Below, piece after piece: positions 34,852-43,727 of a stretch of 64,000 nt of DNA. The notes under the pieces were generated by a model. That model worked only from the letters and a program-made list of their open reading frames with translations, ran no database searches and had not been told where the DNA came from. Where the stretch lies: assembly GCA_039822045.1 (NCBI GenBank), contig JBCBMY010000013.1, positions 116,595-180,594 on the forward strand, in the 5' to 3' direction. Both the position numbers and the translations under genes were made by a program. How positions within the stretch are numbered: the stretch's first letter is position 1; each line of letters opens with the position of its first letter. The stretch is from HLUCCA09 sp039822045. Its GTDB lineage: Bacteria; Pseudomonadota; Alphaproteobacteria; Rhodobacterales; Rhodobacteraceae.

Positions 34852-35763
34852 TCAGCCCGACAACAGGCCCGGCACAATCTCTTCGGCCACGGCGATGGCT
34901 GCGTTGAGACGCGCGATCCGTCGCGCCCCCGGCCGGTACGTCAGATACACCGGGAATGGGCGCGACACATGCTGAGGCAGAACGCGGGTGAGCCGCCCGC
35001 TCTCAATGGCCTCCCCGAGCATGAAGTCGGGCAGGAAGGCAAAGCCGTGGCCCGCGAGCGCAAGCTCGTAGAGGATCGTAAAGCTGCGAACGCCAAAGGG
35101 GCCCGTCACGTCGACCGTGATTGCCGCGTCGGGACCGAAGAGCTTCCACTCGGCGTGCGTTCGGTCGCCCCGAAACACAAGGCAGGGCGCGTCCATCAGG
35201 TCGGCTGGTTCGGTCGGAGAGGTCCGCTTTGCCACCTCAGGCGAGGCTACGACCCAGCAGTGAAAGACCCCCAACTGACGCGCGACGAGCCGGTCGTCTT
35301 TGAACGAGCCGACGCGGAACGCGATGTCGGTGCCCGGGTCCTGCATATCCTCAAACTCATAGGCCGGACGCATCGTCAGCTTCAGGCCTGGATGCCGCGC
35401 GCGAATGACCGGAAACAGGCGGGTCGCCACCAGCCCGCCGAATTCGGGCGTTCCGGCCACGGCAACCTGTCCCGACACGCCGATGCTTTCTTCGCGCGCG
35501 ATGTCGCCTAGAAGATCGATCTCGGCGAGGATCGATCGGATGCGCTGATCGAGCCTTTGCCCGACCGCCGTAAGCCGGACCGACCGGCCTCCCCGCTCCA
35601 GAAGCCGAACGCCGAAATGCGCTTCGAGCTGTGCGATGTGACGGCTGACCCCGGACTTCGCCATGTTCAGGTGCAGCGCGGCCGCGCTGATGCCGCCCTG
35701 CCGCGCCACGGTGTGAAAGCTCAAGAGAGCGGGCAGCCCGAGCGTTCTGATTTCTTGAACCAT
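34852..35763 (-). CDS. LysR-family transcriptional regulator
   Basis: The 303-residue protein has the LTTR helix-turn-helix (LLSFHTVARQGGISAAALHL, NMAKSGVSRHIAQLEAHFG, VRLLERGGRSV) and a substrate-binding domain typical of the CrgA/AaeR-like group (SGQVAVAGTPEFGG..., DIAFRVGSFKDDRLVARQLG). The ATG at 35763 gives the standard N-terminus; the longer frame overlaps the divergent SDR gene. It is likely to control the SDR gene that starts 98 bp away. Confidence 0.92.
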   Translation of the reverse strand: MVQEIRTLGLPALLSFHTVARQGGISAAALHLNMAKSGVSRHIAQLEAHFGVRLLERGGRSVRLTAVGQRLDQRIRSILAEIDLLGDIAREESIGVSGQVAVAGTPEFGGLVATRLFPVIRARHPGLKLTMRPAYEFEDMQDPGTDIAFRVGSFKDDRLVARQLGVFHCWVVASPEVAKRTSPTEPADLMDAPCLVFRGDRTHAEWKLFGPDAAITVDVTGPFGVRSFTILYELALAGHGFAFLPDFMLGEAIESGRLTRVLPQHVSRPFPVYLTYRPGARRIARLNAAIAVAEEIVPGLLSG

Positions 35764-35860
35764 GGGTTCAATTCTATCCCTCTGTTCCAGGAATTGAGCA
35801 AGCCGTATCTGAGCCGCACGACGGAGCCCCGATGCGCGGGGCAGAACCTGGAGCTTAGAC

Positions 35861-36745
35861 ATGAACGTACTAATCACTGGAGCGAGTAGCGGATTTGGCG
35901 CCCTGATTGTCGCCGATCTGGTCAAAGCCGGCCACCGCGTTGCCGGCTCTGTGCGCGACCCCGAGGGGCGAAATGCCGAGGCGGCCGCACGCCTGGCGGG
36001 CATTGGAGCCGAAGTGGTGGAGATCGACGTGACCGACGAGGCGTCGGTCCTGTCCGGTGTCGATGCGGCCCAAGCAAAACTCGGCCACATCGATGTTTTG
36101 ATCAACAATGCCGGCGTGGGGGTGCACGGCCTGCAGGAGAACTTTTCGGCCGACGACTTCCAGCGGGTCTTCGACATCAACGTCTTCGGTGTTCAGCGGA
36201 TGATCCGCGCGGTGCTGCCGGCGATGCGGGAGCGTCGGTCCGGGCTGATCCTCAACATCTCGAGCCTGCTCGGCCGGATCGTGCTGCCATTCTATGGCCC
36301 GTACAACGCCAGCAAATGGGCCGTTGAGGCCCTGACCGAGAACTACCGCGTGGAACTCAGCCCGTTCGGCGTCGATGTGGCGATCATTGAGCCCGGTGGC
36401 TTTCCGACCAGCTTCTTCGGAAACCTCATCCACCCGTCCTCGCCCGACCGGGACGCCGGGTATGGCGAGATGGCCGACGCGCCGAAAGCGTCGTTTGACG
36501 GATTTGCGGAGTTCCTTGCAGCCAACCCGCAGCAATCACCGCAACTCGTCGCGGATGCGGTCGTCGATGTGATCCGACAGGCCCCCGGCACCCGCCCCTT
36601 CCGCACCGAAGTCGACAAGGTCGGCATGGGCGACGCGATTAAAGGCTATAACGCGGAGCATGCGCGCGTCACCGAAGGGATCTTCACGGCCTTCGGAATG
36701 GAGGGCATGCTGAAGCTGAACACCTCCGATACAGAGGCGGCCTAG
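35861..36745 (+). CDS. Short-chain dehydrogenase/reductase (SDR)
   Basis: The 294-residue enzyme has a Rossmann motif at the very N-terminus (VLITGASSGFGALI), DVTDEASV, LINNAGVGVHG, the catalytic Ser in NISSLLGRIV and the YxxxK pair in YGPYNASKWAVE. It is a classical NAD(P)-dependent SDR; the substrate is unknown. It is divergent from the LysR gene and followed by a second SDR after an intergenic hairpin. Confidence 0.92.
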   Translation: MNVLITGASSGFGALIVADLVKAGHRVAGSVRDPEGRNAEAAARLAGIGAEVVEIDVTDEASVLSGVDAAQAKLGHIDVLINNAGVGVHGLQENFSADDFQRVFDINVFGVQRMIRAVLPAMRERRSGLILNISSLLGRIVLPFYGPYNASKWAVEALTENYRVELSPFGVDVAIIEPGGFPTSFFGNLIHPSSPDRDAGYGEMADAPKASFDGFAEFLAANPQQSPQLVADAVVDVIRQAPGTRPFRTEVDKVGMGDAIKGYNAEHARVTEGIFTAFGMEGMLKLNTSDTEAA

Positions 36746-36751
36746 TGTGAC

Positions 36752-36781
36752 CGGCTGACCGGTCGCCGGACCGGTCAGCCG
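36752..36781 (+). terminator. Perfect 13-bp hairpin between two SDR genes
   Basis: CGGCTGACCGGTC (36752-36764) and GACCGGTCAGCCG (36769-36781) are exact inverted repeats around a GCCG loop, just after the first SDR stop. No T-run follows, so it may be a transcript stabiliser, a weak terminator or an operator. Confidence 0.5.
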
Positions 36782-36823
36782 CACGGCGCGCGTCGCCGGA
36801 ACCGATGAAAGCAAGGAAACGCC

Positions 36824-37696
36824 ATGTCACATCCCGCACTCACTTCCGACTCAGTGGCCGTCGTTACGGGCGGGGCCTCGGGCATCGGGCTGGCCTCGGC
36901 GGCCCGGTTCGCCGGAATGGGGATGCGGATCGTCGTTGTCGACCGCGCCGAAGACAAGCTGGGGTCGGCGGCCGAGACCCTCCGTGCGGCGGGGGCGCCC
37001 GACGTCATGACCGCCTCAACCGATGTAGCGGATCTGAGCCAGGTCGTGGCCCTCGCGCAAGCGGTGGCCGACCGGTTTGGCGGCACCGACATCCTGATGA
37101 ACAATGCCGGTGTCGGAGGGCGGTCGTCATGCCTCGGGCCGCGGGACGCGTGGGACAATATGCTCGGCGTGAACATGTGGGGCCCGATCAACGGGACCCA
37201 GGCCTTCGTGCCCGGCATGATCGCCCGGGGCCGGCCGGGCGCGGTCATCAATACGGGTTCGAAGCAGGGCATCACGACACCCCCCGGCAACCCAGCCTAC
37301 AATGTCTCGAAGGCCGCGCTCAAAGCCTACACCGAGGCACTTGCCCATGAAGTGCGCAACACCGAGGGCGCCAAACTGACGGCGCATCTTCTGGTGCCCG
37401 GCTTTGTCCATACCGGGATCATCGGTGCGGCCGAGAAGCCCCCGTCCGCCTGGACCGCCGACCAGACTGCCGATTTCTTCATCGACAGTCTGAACCGCGG
37501 CGACTTCTATATCCTATGCCCCGACAACGACGTGTCGCGCGCGATGGACGAAAAGCGGATCGCCTGGGCGGCGGGGGACCTGATCGAGAACCGCCCGGCC
37601 CTCAGCCGCTGGCACCCCGACCACGCCGAAGCCTTCGCAGCCTTCATGAAGACTGAGGGCTGCGGCCAGTCGCCGCTTGCGAAAGGTACGGTCTAG
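36824..37696 (+). CDS. Short-chain dehydrogenase/reductase (SDR)
   Basis: The 290-residue enzyme has GGASGIGLA for NAD(P) binding, DVADLSQV, MNNAGVGGRSS, the catalytic Ser in NTGSKQGI, and Y-K in YNVSKAALKAY. The C-terminal region (FIDSLNRGDFYILCPDND) resembles SDRs annotated as alcohol dehydrogenases. It lies on the same strand as the previous SDR, 78 bp away. The substrate is unknown. Confidence 0.92.
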   Translation: MSHPALTSDSVAVVTGGASGIGLASAARFAGMGMRIVVVDRAEDKLGSAAETLRAAGAPDVMTASTDVADLSQVVALAQAVADRFGGTDILMNNAGVGGRSSCLGPRDAWDNMLGVNMWGPINGTQAFVPGMIARGRPGAVINTGSKQGITTPPGNPAYNVSKAALKAYTEALAHEVRNTEGAKLTAHLLVPGFVHTGIIGAAEKPPSAWTADQTADFFIDSLNRGDFYILCPDNDVSRAMDEKRIAWAAGDLIENRPALSRWHPDHAEAFAAFMKTEGCGQSPLAKGTV

Positions 37697-37773
37697 GCGT
37701 GTCGCAGAGGGGTCTCCACCGGCACGACAAGCTCACCGAGTGGGGTTCTTCGGTACCACACAATGTACAGAAT

Positions 37774-37850
37774 TGGTCGGAGTGGCGAGATTCGAACTCA
37801 CGACCCCTGCCTCCCGAAGACAGTGCTCTACCAGGCTGAGCTACACTCCG
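37774..37850 (-). tRNA. tRNA-Pro (anticodon CGG)
   Basis: The 77-nt minus-strand sequence folds as a cloverleaf. The acceptor CGGAGTG pairs with CACTCCG, the discriminator is A and CCA is encoded. The D-arm contains TAGCTCAGCCTGGTAGAGCA, the anticodon loop is TTCGGGA with CGG, and the T-arm carries GTTCGAATC. It lies between the second SDR and the EamA gene. Confidence 0.97.
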
Positions 37851-37895
37851 ACCGTGCCGGGCCACCTACAAAAGGGGGGCGGGCTTGGCAAGGGG

Positions 37896-38885
37896 TCAGG
37901 CGTCGTCGTCGTCCGATTTGGCAGCGCGTGACAGAAGCGGGCCGATACGCAGATACGTCCCGGTCTCTGGGCGCGAGCGTGTCTGCAGGACCGGGCGGTT
38001 GGCGGAACGCTGGCCGCTGCCCTCGCGTACGAGGATGTAAAGCCCACTCGCAATCACGACCGCCGCCCCCACGCCCGTCCACAGATCCGGGGGCTCGCCG
38101 AAGAACAGCGCGCCATAGAGTGTGGCCCACAGGATCTGCGAGTATTGCATCGGCGCGACGATGGCCGCCTCGCCCCGCGTGTAGGACACGATCATCAGGA
38201 GTGTCGCCGCAAAGGCCAGAAGGGCGATCAGGGCCTGCGCGGCGAAATCCGTGCCGGCCATCGGGATGTAGACGAAAGGCAGGGTCGCCCCCATCACCAC
38301 CACGTTGGCGAGCATCGGGTAGAGCATCAGCACCATCGGTCGCTCGTCCTTGCCGATCCGACGCACGGTGATCGAGGCCGTGGCCGCGCCTACGGCCGCC
38401 AACAGGGCCGCCATATGACCCAATTCAAAGGGTTGGTTCCCGGGCCGGAGGACAAGGATCACGCCGCCAAGACCGACGACGACTGCGCCCCAGCGTCGGG
38501 GCCCGACCCGTTCGCCCAGAACCGGGATCGCAAGGACGGTGATCAAGAGCGGCGTTGCAAAGAGGATGGCATAGACCTGGGCCAAGGGCAGGGTCGAGAA
38601 GGCATAGAACCCGCCCATTCCCGTCAGCACAACCGCGACGGTCCGCAGGGCCGACCACCAGGGATGGACCGGACGCAAATTGCCCTCCACCGGGTCGCGC
38701 ACAAGCATCACCACGGCGAAGGGCAGGCCGAGAAGCACCGAGAAGAAGACGATCTGGAACGAGGCATAGGTCGCCCCGAGCATCTTCACCAAAGCGTCGT
38801 GCGCCGAGAACAGGCCGAAGGCGAGAAGCGCCGTGATCGCCGCTTGGACGTTGGGGGACAGGCGCGGGCCAGCGGTGCCGAGCAT
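37896..38885 (-). CDS. EamA/DMT-family transporter
   Basis: The 329-residue protein has ten hydrophobic segments in two EamA repeats (ALLAFGLFSAHDALVKMLGA; VAAVGA.. to ILWATLYGALFFGEPPDLWT) and a charged C-terminal tail (SRAAKSDDDDA). It belongs to the drug/metabolite exporter superfamily; the substrate is unknown. AAAGGAG precedes the ATG. It is divergent from bciB. Confidence 0.9.
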   Translation of the reverse strand: MLGTAGPRLSPNVQAAITALLAFGLFSAHDALVKMLGATYASFQIVFFSVLLGLPFAVVMLVRDPVEGNLRPVHPWWSALRTVAVVLTGMGGFYAFSTLPLAQVYAILFATPLLITVLAIPVLGERVGPRRWGAVVVGLGGVILVLRPGNQPFELGHMAALLAAVGAATASITVRRIGKDERPMVLMLYPMLANVVVMGATLPFVYIPMAGTDFAAQALIALLAFAATLLMIVSYTRGEAAIVAPMQYSQILWATLYGALFFGEPPDLWTGVGAAVVIASGLYILVREGSGQRSANRPVLQTRSRPETGTYLRIGPLLSRAAKSDDDDA

Positions 38886-38972
38886 GACGGGCTCCTTTCA
38901 ACGAGGGCGTAGCGCGAAGGCCGTGCGGGCGGCAACCCCGTCGGGCGTGAGGAGGGGCTTGGCGATACTCTG

Positions 38973-38990
38973 TGTCTAGTTTAGTTTACA
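38973..38990 (+). promoter_or_regulatory. PpsR/CrtJ-type operator (TGT-N12-ACA) before bciB
   Basis: TGT (38973-38975), 12 bases, ACA (38988-38990) match the consensus of the photosynthesis repressor PpsR exactly. A plausible promoter, TTGGCG (38959-38964) with TAGTTT (38982-38987) at 17-bp spacing, overlaps the site as expected for repression under aerobic or light conditions. Confidence 0.65.
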
Positions 38991-39015
38991 CCAAGGCGTA
39001 ACGGCGAGGTGGGAT

Positions 39016-40269
39016 ATGCTCGATGCATCGGGGCAGGACAGCGCGCAGGTCGCCGCGCGCGGCGTGATCGCCCCAGAGCTGAAGCCGGCCGTCCCCCGCA
39101 AGATGTGCACCGATTGCGGTCTGTCGCGAACAGGGCTTGCTCCGGCCTGCGGCGCCGCGTGCCAGTTCCTGCGCCCCGACATGGACCGGCTCGAGCAGCA
39201 GGCCCACGGCCGGGCGCGCGACGCCGACCGCCATGACGAGCTGCATTTCGGACCCTTTCAGGCAATGTACCGCGCCGCGCTGCGTCAGCCCGCGCCGGGC
39301 GCGCAGTGGACGGGTCTGACCACGCGGCTAGCGCAGCGATTGTTGGAAGCTGGCGCGGTCGACGCCGTGCTGACCGTTGGCCCCGATCCCGAGGATCGCT
39401 GGCGGCCCGTGCCTATCCTGGTCACGTCGGCCGAGGGCATGACACATGCGCGCGGGATGCGGATGGGCTATGCCCCGCTCCTGGCGCTTTTGGAACCGGC
39501 CGCCGCGGCCGGGCATCGCCGGTTGGCTGTCATCGGCATACCCTGCCAGGTCCACGCCCTGCGCGCGATCGAGGCGCGGCTTGGGCTCGAGCGGCTCTAC
39601 GTCATCGGAACGCCCTGCTCTGACAACACCACGACTGAGAACTTCCACACCTTCCTTGCGCGGCTCTCGGATCGGCCGGAGACGATCAGCTATCTGGAGT
39701 TTCGGGCGGATTACCACGTCGAGCTGCGCTTCGATGACGGGCGACGCCGTGAGATCCCTTTTCTGAAGCTGCCGTTGGAAGACCTTCCGGCCGACTTCTT
39801 CCCGCTCACCTGCCGCACTTGCACCGACTACACTAACGTGCTGGCCGATATCACCGTGGGCTATATGGGCGGGGAGGGCGCGCAATGGGTGCTTGTGCGC
39901 AATGCACGGGGCCAAGAGATGCTCGATGCGCTGGGCGATGAGGTCGCCCTGTCCGCGCCCGGTTCGAAGGGCAAGCGCGAGGGTGCGGTGCGCGGCTTTG
40001 TCGAGAACACGCGCCGCGCGGCCGGCGGCCTACCCCTCCGCCGCATGCCTGGGTTCATGCGAACGCTGGTCGGGTGGCTGATGCCGCGTGTCGGGCCCCG
40101 CGGCCTGGAATTCGCGCGTGCGCGGGTTGAGATGAAGGCGGCCGAGACGATCCTGCACTTGCGCCACGCTGCGCCGCGCCGGCTCAAGACCCTGGTGCCT
40201 GCGCATGTCTGGGCGCTCGCCGCGCCCTATGGCCTGGCCCCGAACCCGGGCGAGACGCGGGACGAGTGA
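39016..40269 (+). CDS. bciB: BciB-type divinyl chlorophyllide 8-vinyl reductase (F420-hydrogenase beta-subunit family)
   Basis: The 417-residue iron-sulfur flavoprotein belongs to the coenzyme-F420 hydrogenase/dehydrogenase beta family. It has the N-terminal cysteine group (MCTDCGLSRTGLAPACGAAC), VIGIPCQVHALRAIEARLGL, GTPCSDNTTTENFHTFL, and a further cluster FPLTCRTCTDYTNVLADITV. In phototrophic Rhodobacterales this family includes BciB, which reduces the 8-vinyl group of chlorophyllide a with ferredoxin. The PpsR-type site upstream supports a bacteriochlorophyll role. No other bch gene is in the window, so other F420-family functions remain possible. Confidence 0.85.
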   Translation: MLDASGQDSAQVAARGVIAPELKPAVPRKMCTDCGLSRTGLAPACGAACQFLRPDMDRLEQQAHGRARDADRHDELHFGPFQAMYRAALRQPAPGAQWTGLTTRLAQRLLEAGAVDAVLTVGPDPEDRWRPVPILVTSAEGMTHARGMRMGYAPLLALLEPAAAAGHRRLAVIGIPCQVHALRAIEARLGLERLYVIGTPCSDNTTTENFHTFLARLSDRPETISYLEFRADYHVELRFDDGRRREIPFLKLPLEDLPADFFPLTCRTCTDYTNVLADITVGYMGGEGAQWVLVRNARGQEMLDALGDEVALSAPGSKGKREGAVRGFVENTRRAAGGLPLRRMPGFMRTLVGWLMPRVGPRGLEFARARVEMKAAETILHLRHAAPRRLKTLVPAHVWALAAPYGLAPNPGETRDE

Positions 40270-40291
40270 CCTCGCCCCACCGGCCTCGAGC

Positions 40292-41392
40292 CTAGGACGC
40301 CGACAGCTTTGCCACGACGGCGTCGCCCATCTCGGATGTGGAGACCGGCGCGCGCCCTTCTTCGCCGATCAGGTCGGCGGTCCGCAGCCCGTCGGCCAGC
40401 ACCCCCTCCACGGCGCTTTCGAGCCGGGTCGCCTCGTCGCCCGCATCGAAGGAATAGCGCAACGCCATCGCGAAGCTCAGGATGCAGGCGATGGGGTTAG
40501 CCTTGCCCTGGCCCGCAATATCGGGCGCCGAGCCGTGGACAGGCTCATAGAGCGCCTTCGGTCGCCCATTGGCCATCGGCGCGCCGAGCGAGGCCGAGGG
40601 CAGCATGCCGAGCGAGCCGGTGAGCATGGCCGCGGCATCGGACAAGAGATCGCCGAACAGGTTGTCTGTGACGATAACGTCGAACTGTTTGGGCCAGCGG
40701 CAGAGCTGCATCGCGCCGGCGTCGGCATACATGTGGCTGAGCTCGACCTCGGGATACTCGCGGTCGTGCACCTCGGTGACCACATCGCGCCACAGCACCC
40801 CCGATTCCATCACGTTGGCCTTCTCCATCGAGCAGACCTTGTTGTTGCGACGCTTGGCGAGCTCGAAGGCCGAGCGCGCCACGCGGGCGATCTCGCTTTC
40901 TGTGTAGCGCTGGGTGTTGACGCCAACGCGCTCGTTGCCTTCGGTCGTGATCCCGCGTGGCTCTCCGAAATAGACCCCTGACGTCAACTCGCGCACGATG
41001 ACGATATCGAGGCCGGCCACGACCTCCTTCTTCAGCGAAGAGAAATCGGCGAGCGCGTCGAAGCACTGCGCGGGACGCAGGTTGGCATACAGGTCCATTT
41101 CCTTGCGCAACCGCAGGAGGCCCCGCTCGGGCTTCAGCGAAAAATCCAGATCGTCGTATTTCGGCCCGCCAACGGCGCCGAGGAGAACGGCATCGACCTC
41201 CTGCGCCCTCTCCATCGTCCCGTCGGACAGGGGCACGCCGTGCACGTCATAGGCCGCGCCCCCCACCAGATCCTCGCTCACGTCGAAGCTCAGGCCCCGG
41301 GTGCCAAACCAGTCGATCACCTTGCGGACCTCGGCCATCACCTCGGGACCAATGCCGTCGCCGGGCAGGATCAGAATGGATGGGGTCGACAT
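40292..41392 (-). CDS. leuB: 3-Isopropylmalate dehydrogenase
   Basis: LeuB oxidatively decarboxylates 3-isopropylmalate in leucine synthesis. The 366-residue protein has ILPGDGIGPEV, the substrate-binding arginines in LRLRKEMDLYANLRPAQ, IVRELTSGVYFG, and the metal/NAD signature NLFGDLLSDAAAMLTGSLGMLPSAS. The ATG at 41392 follows GGAG. It is the last gene of a leftward leu-containing series beginning with leuD. Confidence 0.96.
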   Translation of the reverse strand: MSTPSILILPGDGIGPEVMAEVRKVIDWFGTRGLSFDVSEDLVGGAAYDVHGVPLSDGTMERAQEVDAVLLGAVGGPKYDDLDFSLKPERGLLRLRKEMDLYANLRPAQCFDALADFSSLKKEVVAGLDIVIVRELTSGVYFGEPRGITTEGNERVGVNTQRYTESEIARVARSAFELAKRRNNKVCSMEKANVMESGVLWRDVVTEVHDREYPEVELSHMYADAGAMQLCRWPKQFDVIVTDNLFGDLLSDAAAMLTGSLGMLPSASLGAPMANGRPKALYEPVHGSAPDIAGQGKANPIACILSFAMALRYSFDAGDEATRLESAVEGVLADGLRTADLIGEEGRAPVSTSEMGDAVVAKLSAS

Positions 41393-41472
41393 GGGCAAGC
41401 TCCGTCAATGGCGTTCCGCGCGCGCCTAGCCCGGGGGGAAAGGCGGGTCAAGCGACGGGCGGGCTTGGGGCT

Positions 41473-42540
41473 TCAGGGCAGAGTGACGTCGACCCAGACG
41501 AGGCGCGATCGCGAAGCGGCACGCGCGATCTCGGCTGGGCCCGCTGGCCAGTCCACGCCCGCACCCTCCACGGTCAGGTCTGCCGAGGGCAGCACATAGT
41601 CGACGCGGAGGTTTCCCGCACGCCCGCCCCATTCCGCGGTGTCGAGTGCCGGATCGCCGCTATGGCCCGCCTCCGCGGCGTCTCTACCGCCCGCGCTTGA
41701 CGGGCGTGGGTCCTGCAGACGTGGGTCATCAAGCAATGCGGTGATTGCGTCGCGCAGGCCTTCCCCATCCGCAGGATCCAGATTGGCACGGCCGAGGATC
41801 ACAAAGGGCGGTTCAGGCGTCGGACCGATCTCACCGTCGAGGAGTGCCTGCCACAGCCCGATTTCACCTGCATTGCGCAGCCCGTTGCGATCTTCCGGCC
41901 CATCGAACACGGGCGGCGTTGCGGCAAAGGCAAGTACATCCAGGGCCTGACCCTCCGCGAGGGCGAGCGGCACGACCCAGTGCCCGGTCGAAGACAGGCG
42001 CTGAACCGCATCGGCCTCCATCGACGGGAAGGCCGCGCCATCGTCGTCAACGGGCCGCTCGGCCCAGGGCGCCTCTCGCCAAAGGAGGTCCGAGAAATTG
42101 CGCGCGTCGTCTTCGGCGATAGGAAGGCGGCTGAGCAGCACCATCGCGCCGTGCCCGCGAAATCGTCCATAGCCCTGGGCATCGCGCGCCGTGCCGCGCC
42201 GCCCGTCACCATCGAGGTCGAGGTCGGTCGGAAGTCCGGCGTTCGAGGGCAGGGCGAAGCGGTGCGGATAAGGCGCGCCCGCGTCGGCCAGCGCCTCCGC
42301 AAAGGCCGCGAGCGTGGCGCCACCCGGATCGTGGTCGAACCCGGTGAGGAGGAGGACGTCCGGCGCCGTGCGCCCGATCACGGCAATCGCGGCGGCGATC
42401 TGCGGGTCGTCGCCAGACCGGATGTCGCGCAGCAGCAATCCCGGCCCGTCGCGCGTGAGCTCGGCATGCCATGTGGCGAGGCGAAGAGTGTCTGCAAATG
42501 CCGGCACAGCACCGAGTGCCGCCGTCAGTGCAAGGCTCAG
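41473..42540 (-). CDS. Secreted endonuclease/exonuclease/phosphatase-family protein
   Basis: The frame encodes a signal peptide (LSLALTAALGAVPAFAD) and an EEP-like domain: LRLATWHAELTRDG, DVLLLTGFDHDPGG, HGAMVLLSRLPI, VILGRANLDPADG and NLRVDYVLPSADL. The Glu of the usual first motif and the final His are not evident, so activity is unsure. No ATG, GTG or TTG lies close to the signal peptide. The best start by position is CTG at 42540, whose last two bases and the following A form the stop of the upstream gene (CTGA). The ATG at 42660 would give a 40-residue extension overlapping that gene. Confidence 0.75.
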   Translation of the reverse strand: MSLALTAALGAVPAFADTLRLATWHAELTRDGPGLLLRDIRSGDDPQIAAAIAVIGRTAPDVLLLTGFDHDPGGATLAAFAEALADAGAPYPHRFALPSNAGLPTDLDLDGDGRRGTARDAQGYGRFRGHGAMVLLSRLPIAEDDARNFSDLLWREAPWAERPVDDDGAAFPSMEADAVQRLSSTGHWVVPLALAEGQALDVLAFAATPPVFDGPEDRNGLRNAGEIGLWQALLDGEIGPTPEPPFVILGRANLDPADGEGLRDAITALLDDPRLQDPRPSSAGGRDAAEAGHSGDPALDTAEWGGRAGNLRVDYVLPSADLTVEGAGVDWPAGPAEIARAASRSRLVWVDVTLP

Positions 42541-43370
42541 GCCATAGCAGGCCGTGCGGCGGGCGTTTCCGTGCTGCGCCGGCGCTTTTCGGCGATCATG
42601 TTGGACACGCGGATCATCGCGATCCCGCGCATGAACAGCGAAAGGGGAAGGAAGGCCCATGCCGCTACCGTCCAGATCATCGATTGCGCTTCGCCGATTG
42701 TGCCCGTGCCGAACAGCACGCCAGCCATGACGGCAACCTGAGGGATAACAAACGGCAAGATCATCGCGATCACAAGGTTGAGCCGCCCGTCCCGCCGCAA
42801 CCGCTTGACCACGTCGCCGCCGGTCGTGGGGTCGAAGGTGGGCAGGTTGATCCAGACGTTGAAGGCCCCCATGCTGCGCGGCCAGTCCGACAGTTTCACG
42901 ACCAGCCAGAACGCCATGAGCGCGGAGAAGGCGCTGAGGAAGGCCAGCCCCGCCGCGGCCCGCACCAGCGCGACCTGTCCGGGGGGCGCCCCCTCCGGCA
43001 CGATGTTGAGCAAGAGCCGCACCGGGCTCATCGTAAAGTCGAGCGCGTCACCGGCAAACAGCCCGATGGCCGAGACAAAGATCGTCAAGCCGCTCTGCTC
43101 GGAGACCCCCCGCGCCATCAGCGACAGAAGGAACACGGTCAGAAAGAGCGCCAGAAACCGGATGCGGTTGAAGGGGGGCGCATCGCGAAATTCAATCAGG
43201 CTGGGATAGATCGTGGCGTATTCAACAGTGACAAGCAGGCATAGGGCGAGGCCCAGGAGCGCCACGACCTGGGACGTGTCGTCGCCGATGGACGGCAGCA
43301 GCAGAGACGGCGCCGCGATCAGGAGTGCCGCGAGCAAACCGCGCAGAGTGGCGTTCGCCACGCGCATCAT
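42537..43370 (-). CDS. Conserved polytopic membrane protein
   Basis: The 277-residue protein has about seven hydrophobic helices (LRGLLAALLIAAPSLLLPSI, VVALLGLALCLLVTVEYATI, RFLALFLTVFLLSLMARGVS, VRAAAGLAFLSAFSALMAFW...). A soluble segment near 180-210 (NVWINLPTFDPTTGGDVVKR) interrupts them. Proteins like it lie between leuD and leuB in Rhodobacteraceae; function is unknown. Its TGA overlaps the presumed CTG start of the next gene. Confidence 0.82.
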   Translation of the reverse strand: MMRVANATLRGLLAALLIAAPSLLLPSIGDDTSQVVALLGLALCLLVTVEYATIYPSLIEFRDAPPFNRIRFLALFLTVFLLSLMARGVSEQSGLTIFVSAIGLFAGDALDFTMSPVRLLLNIVPEGAPPGQVALVRAAAGLAFLSAFSALMAFWLVVKLSDWPRSMGAFNVWINLPTFDPTTGGDVVKRLRRDGRLNLVIAMILPFVIPQVAVMAGVLFGTGTIGEAQSMIWTVAAWAFLPLSLFMRGIAMIRVSNMIAEKRRRSTETPAARPAMA

Positions 43371-43727
43371 CTTGCCTATCTATCCCCGTCCATAGCGGAC
43401 CCCGACGCGTTGGTGCGAAGGCCCGGCTCTTCGGTTTTCCGCCGATGACGGCGGCCTGCCTCATTCTTGCCCAACTTTTGCCTTCTTTCCCCACGAGCGC
43501 CAACCGTCTGTTAAGGTTAACGAATTCAATTTGGCGGTTTTGGGGGGAAACTGGTGCGGCTTTGCATCAAATGCGTGTGCTAAATGTGGCAGGCTTGCGT
43601 TGCCCCGCAACATATCGCTGAGTTTGCACCTTTGCACACAAGCACGGCGCGATCTGCGGCAGACCACACTATGGACATGCCGTGGCGCAGTGGCCGAATT
43701 GTGTCAGAAATGTGAGACCGTCTGGGC
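43371..43727. other. 357-bp intergenic region between leuD and a membrane-protein gene
   Basis: No coding frame is convincing. The perfect inverted repeat GTTAA-GG-TTAAC lies at 43510-43521, within AT-richer DNA that could be a promoter or operator for the leftward membrane-protein gene. No T-run terminator for leuD is evident; GC-rich complementarity is scattered. Confidence 0.55.

Noticed and set aside
43510..43530. CtrA-binding site
   Set aside because: TTAA half-sites are only two bases apart, not seven as in TTAA-N7-TTAA.
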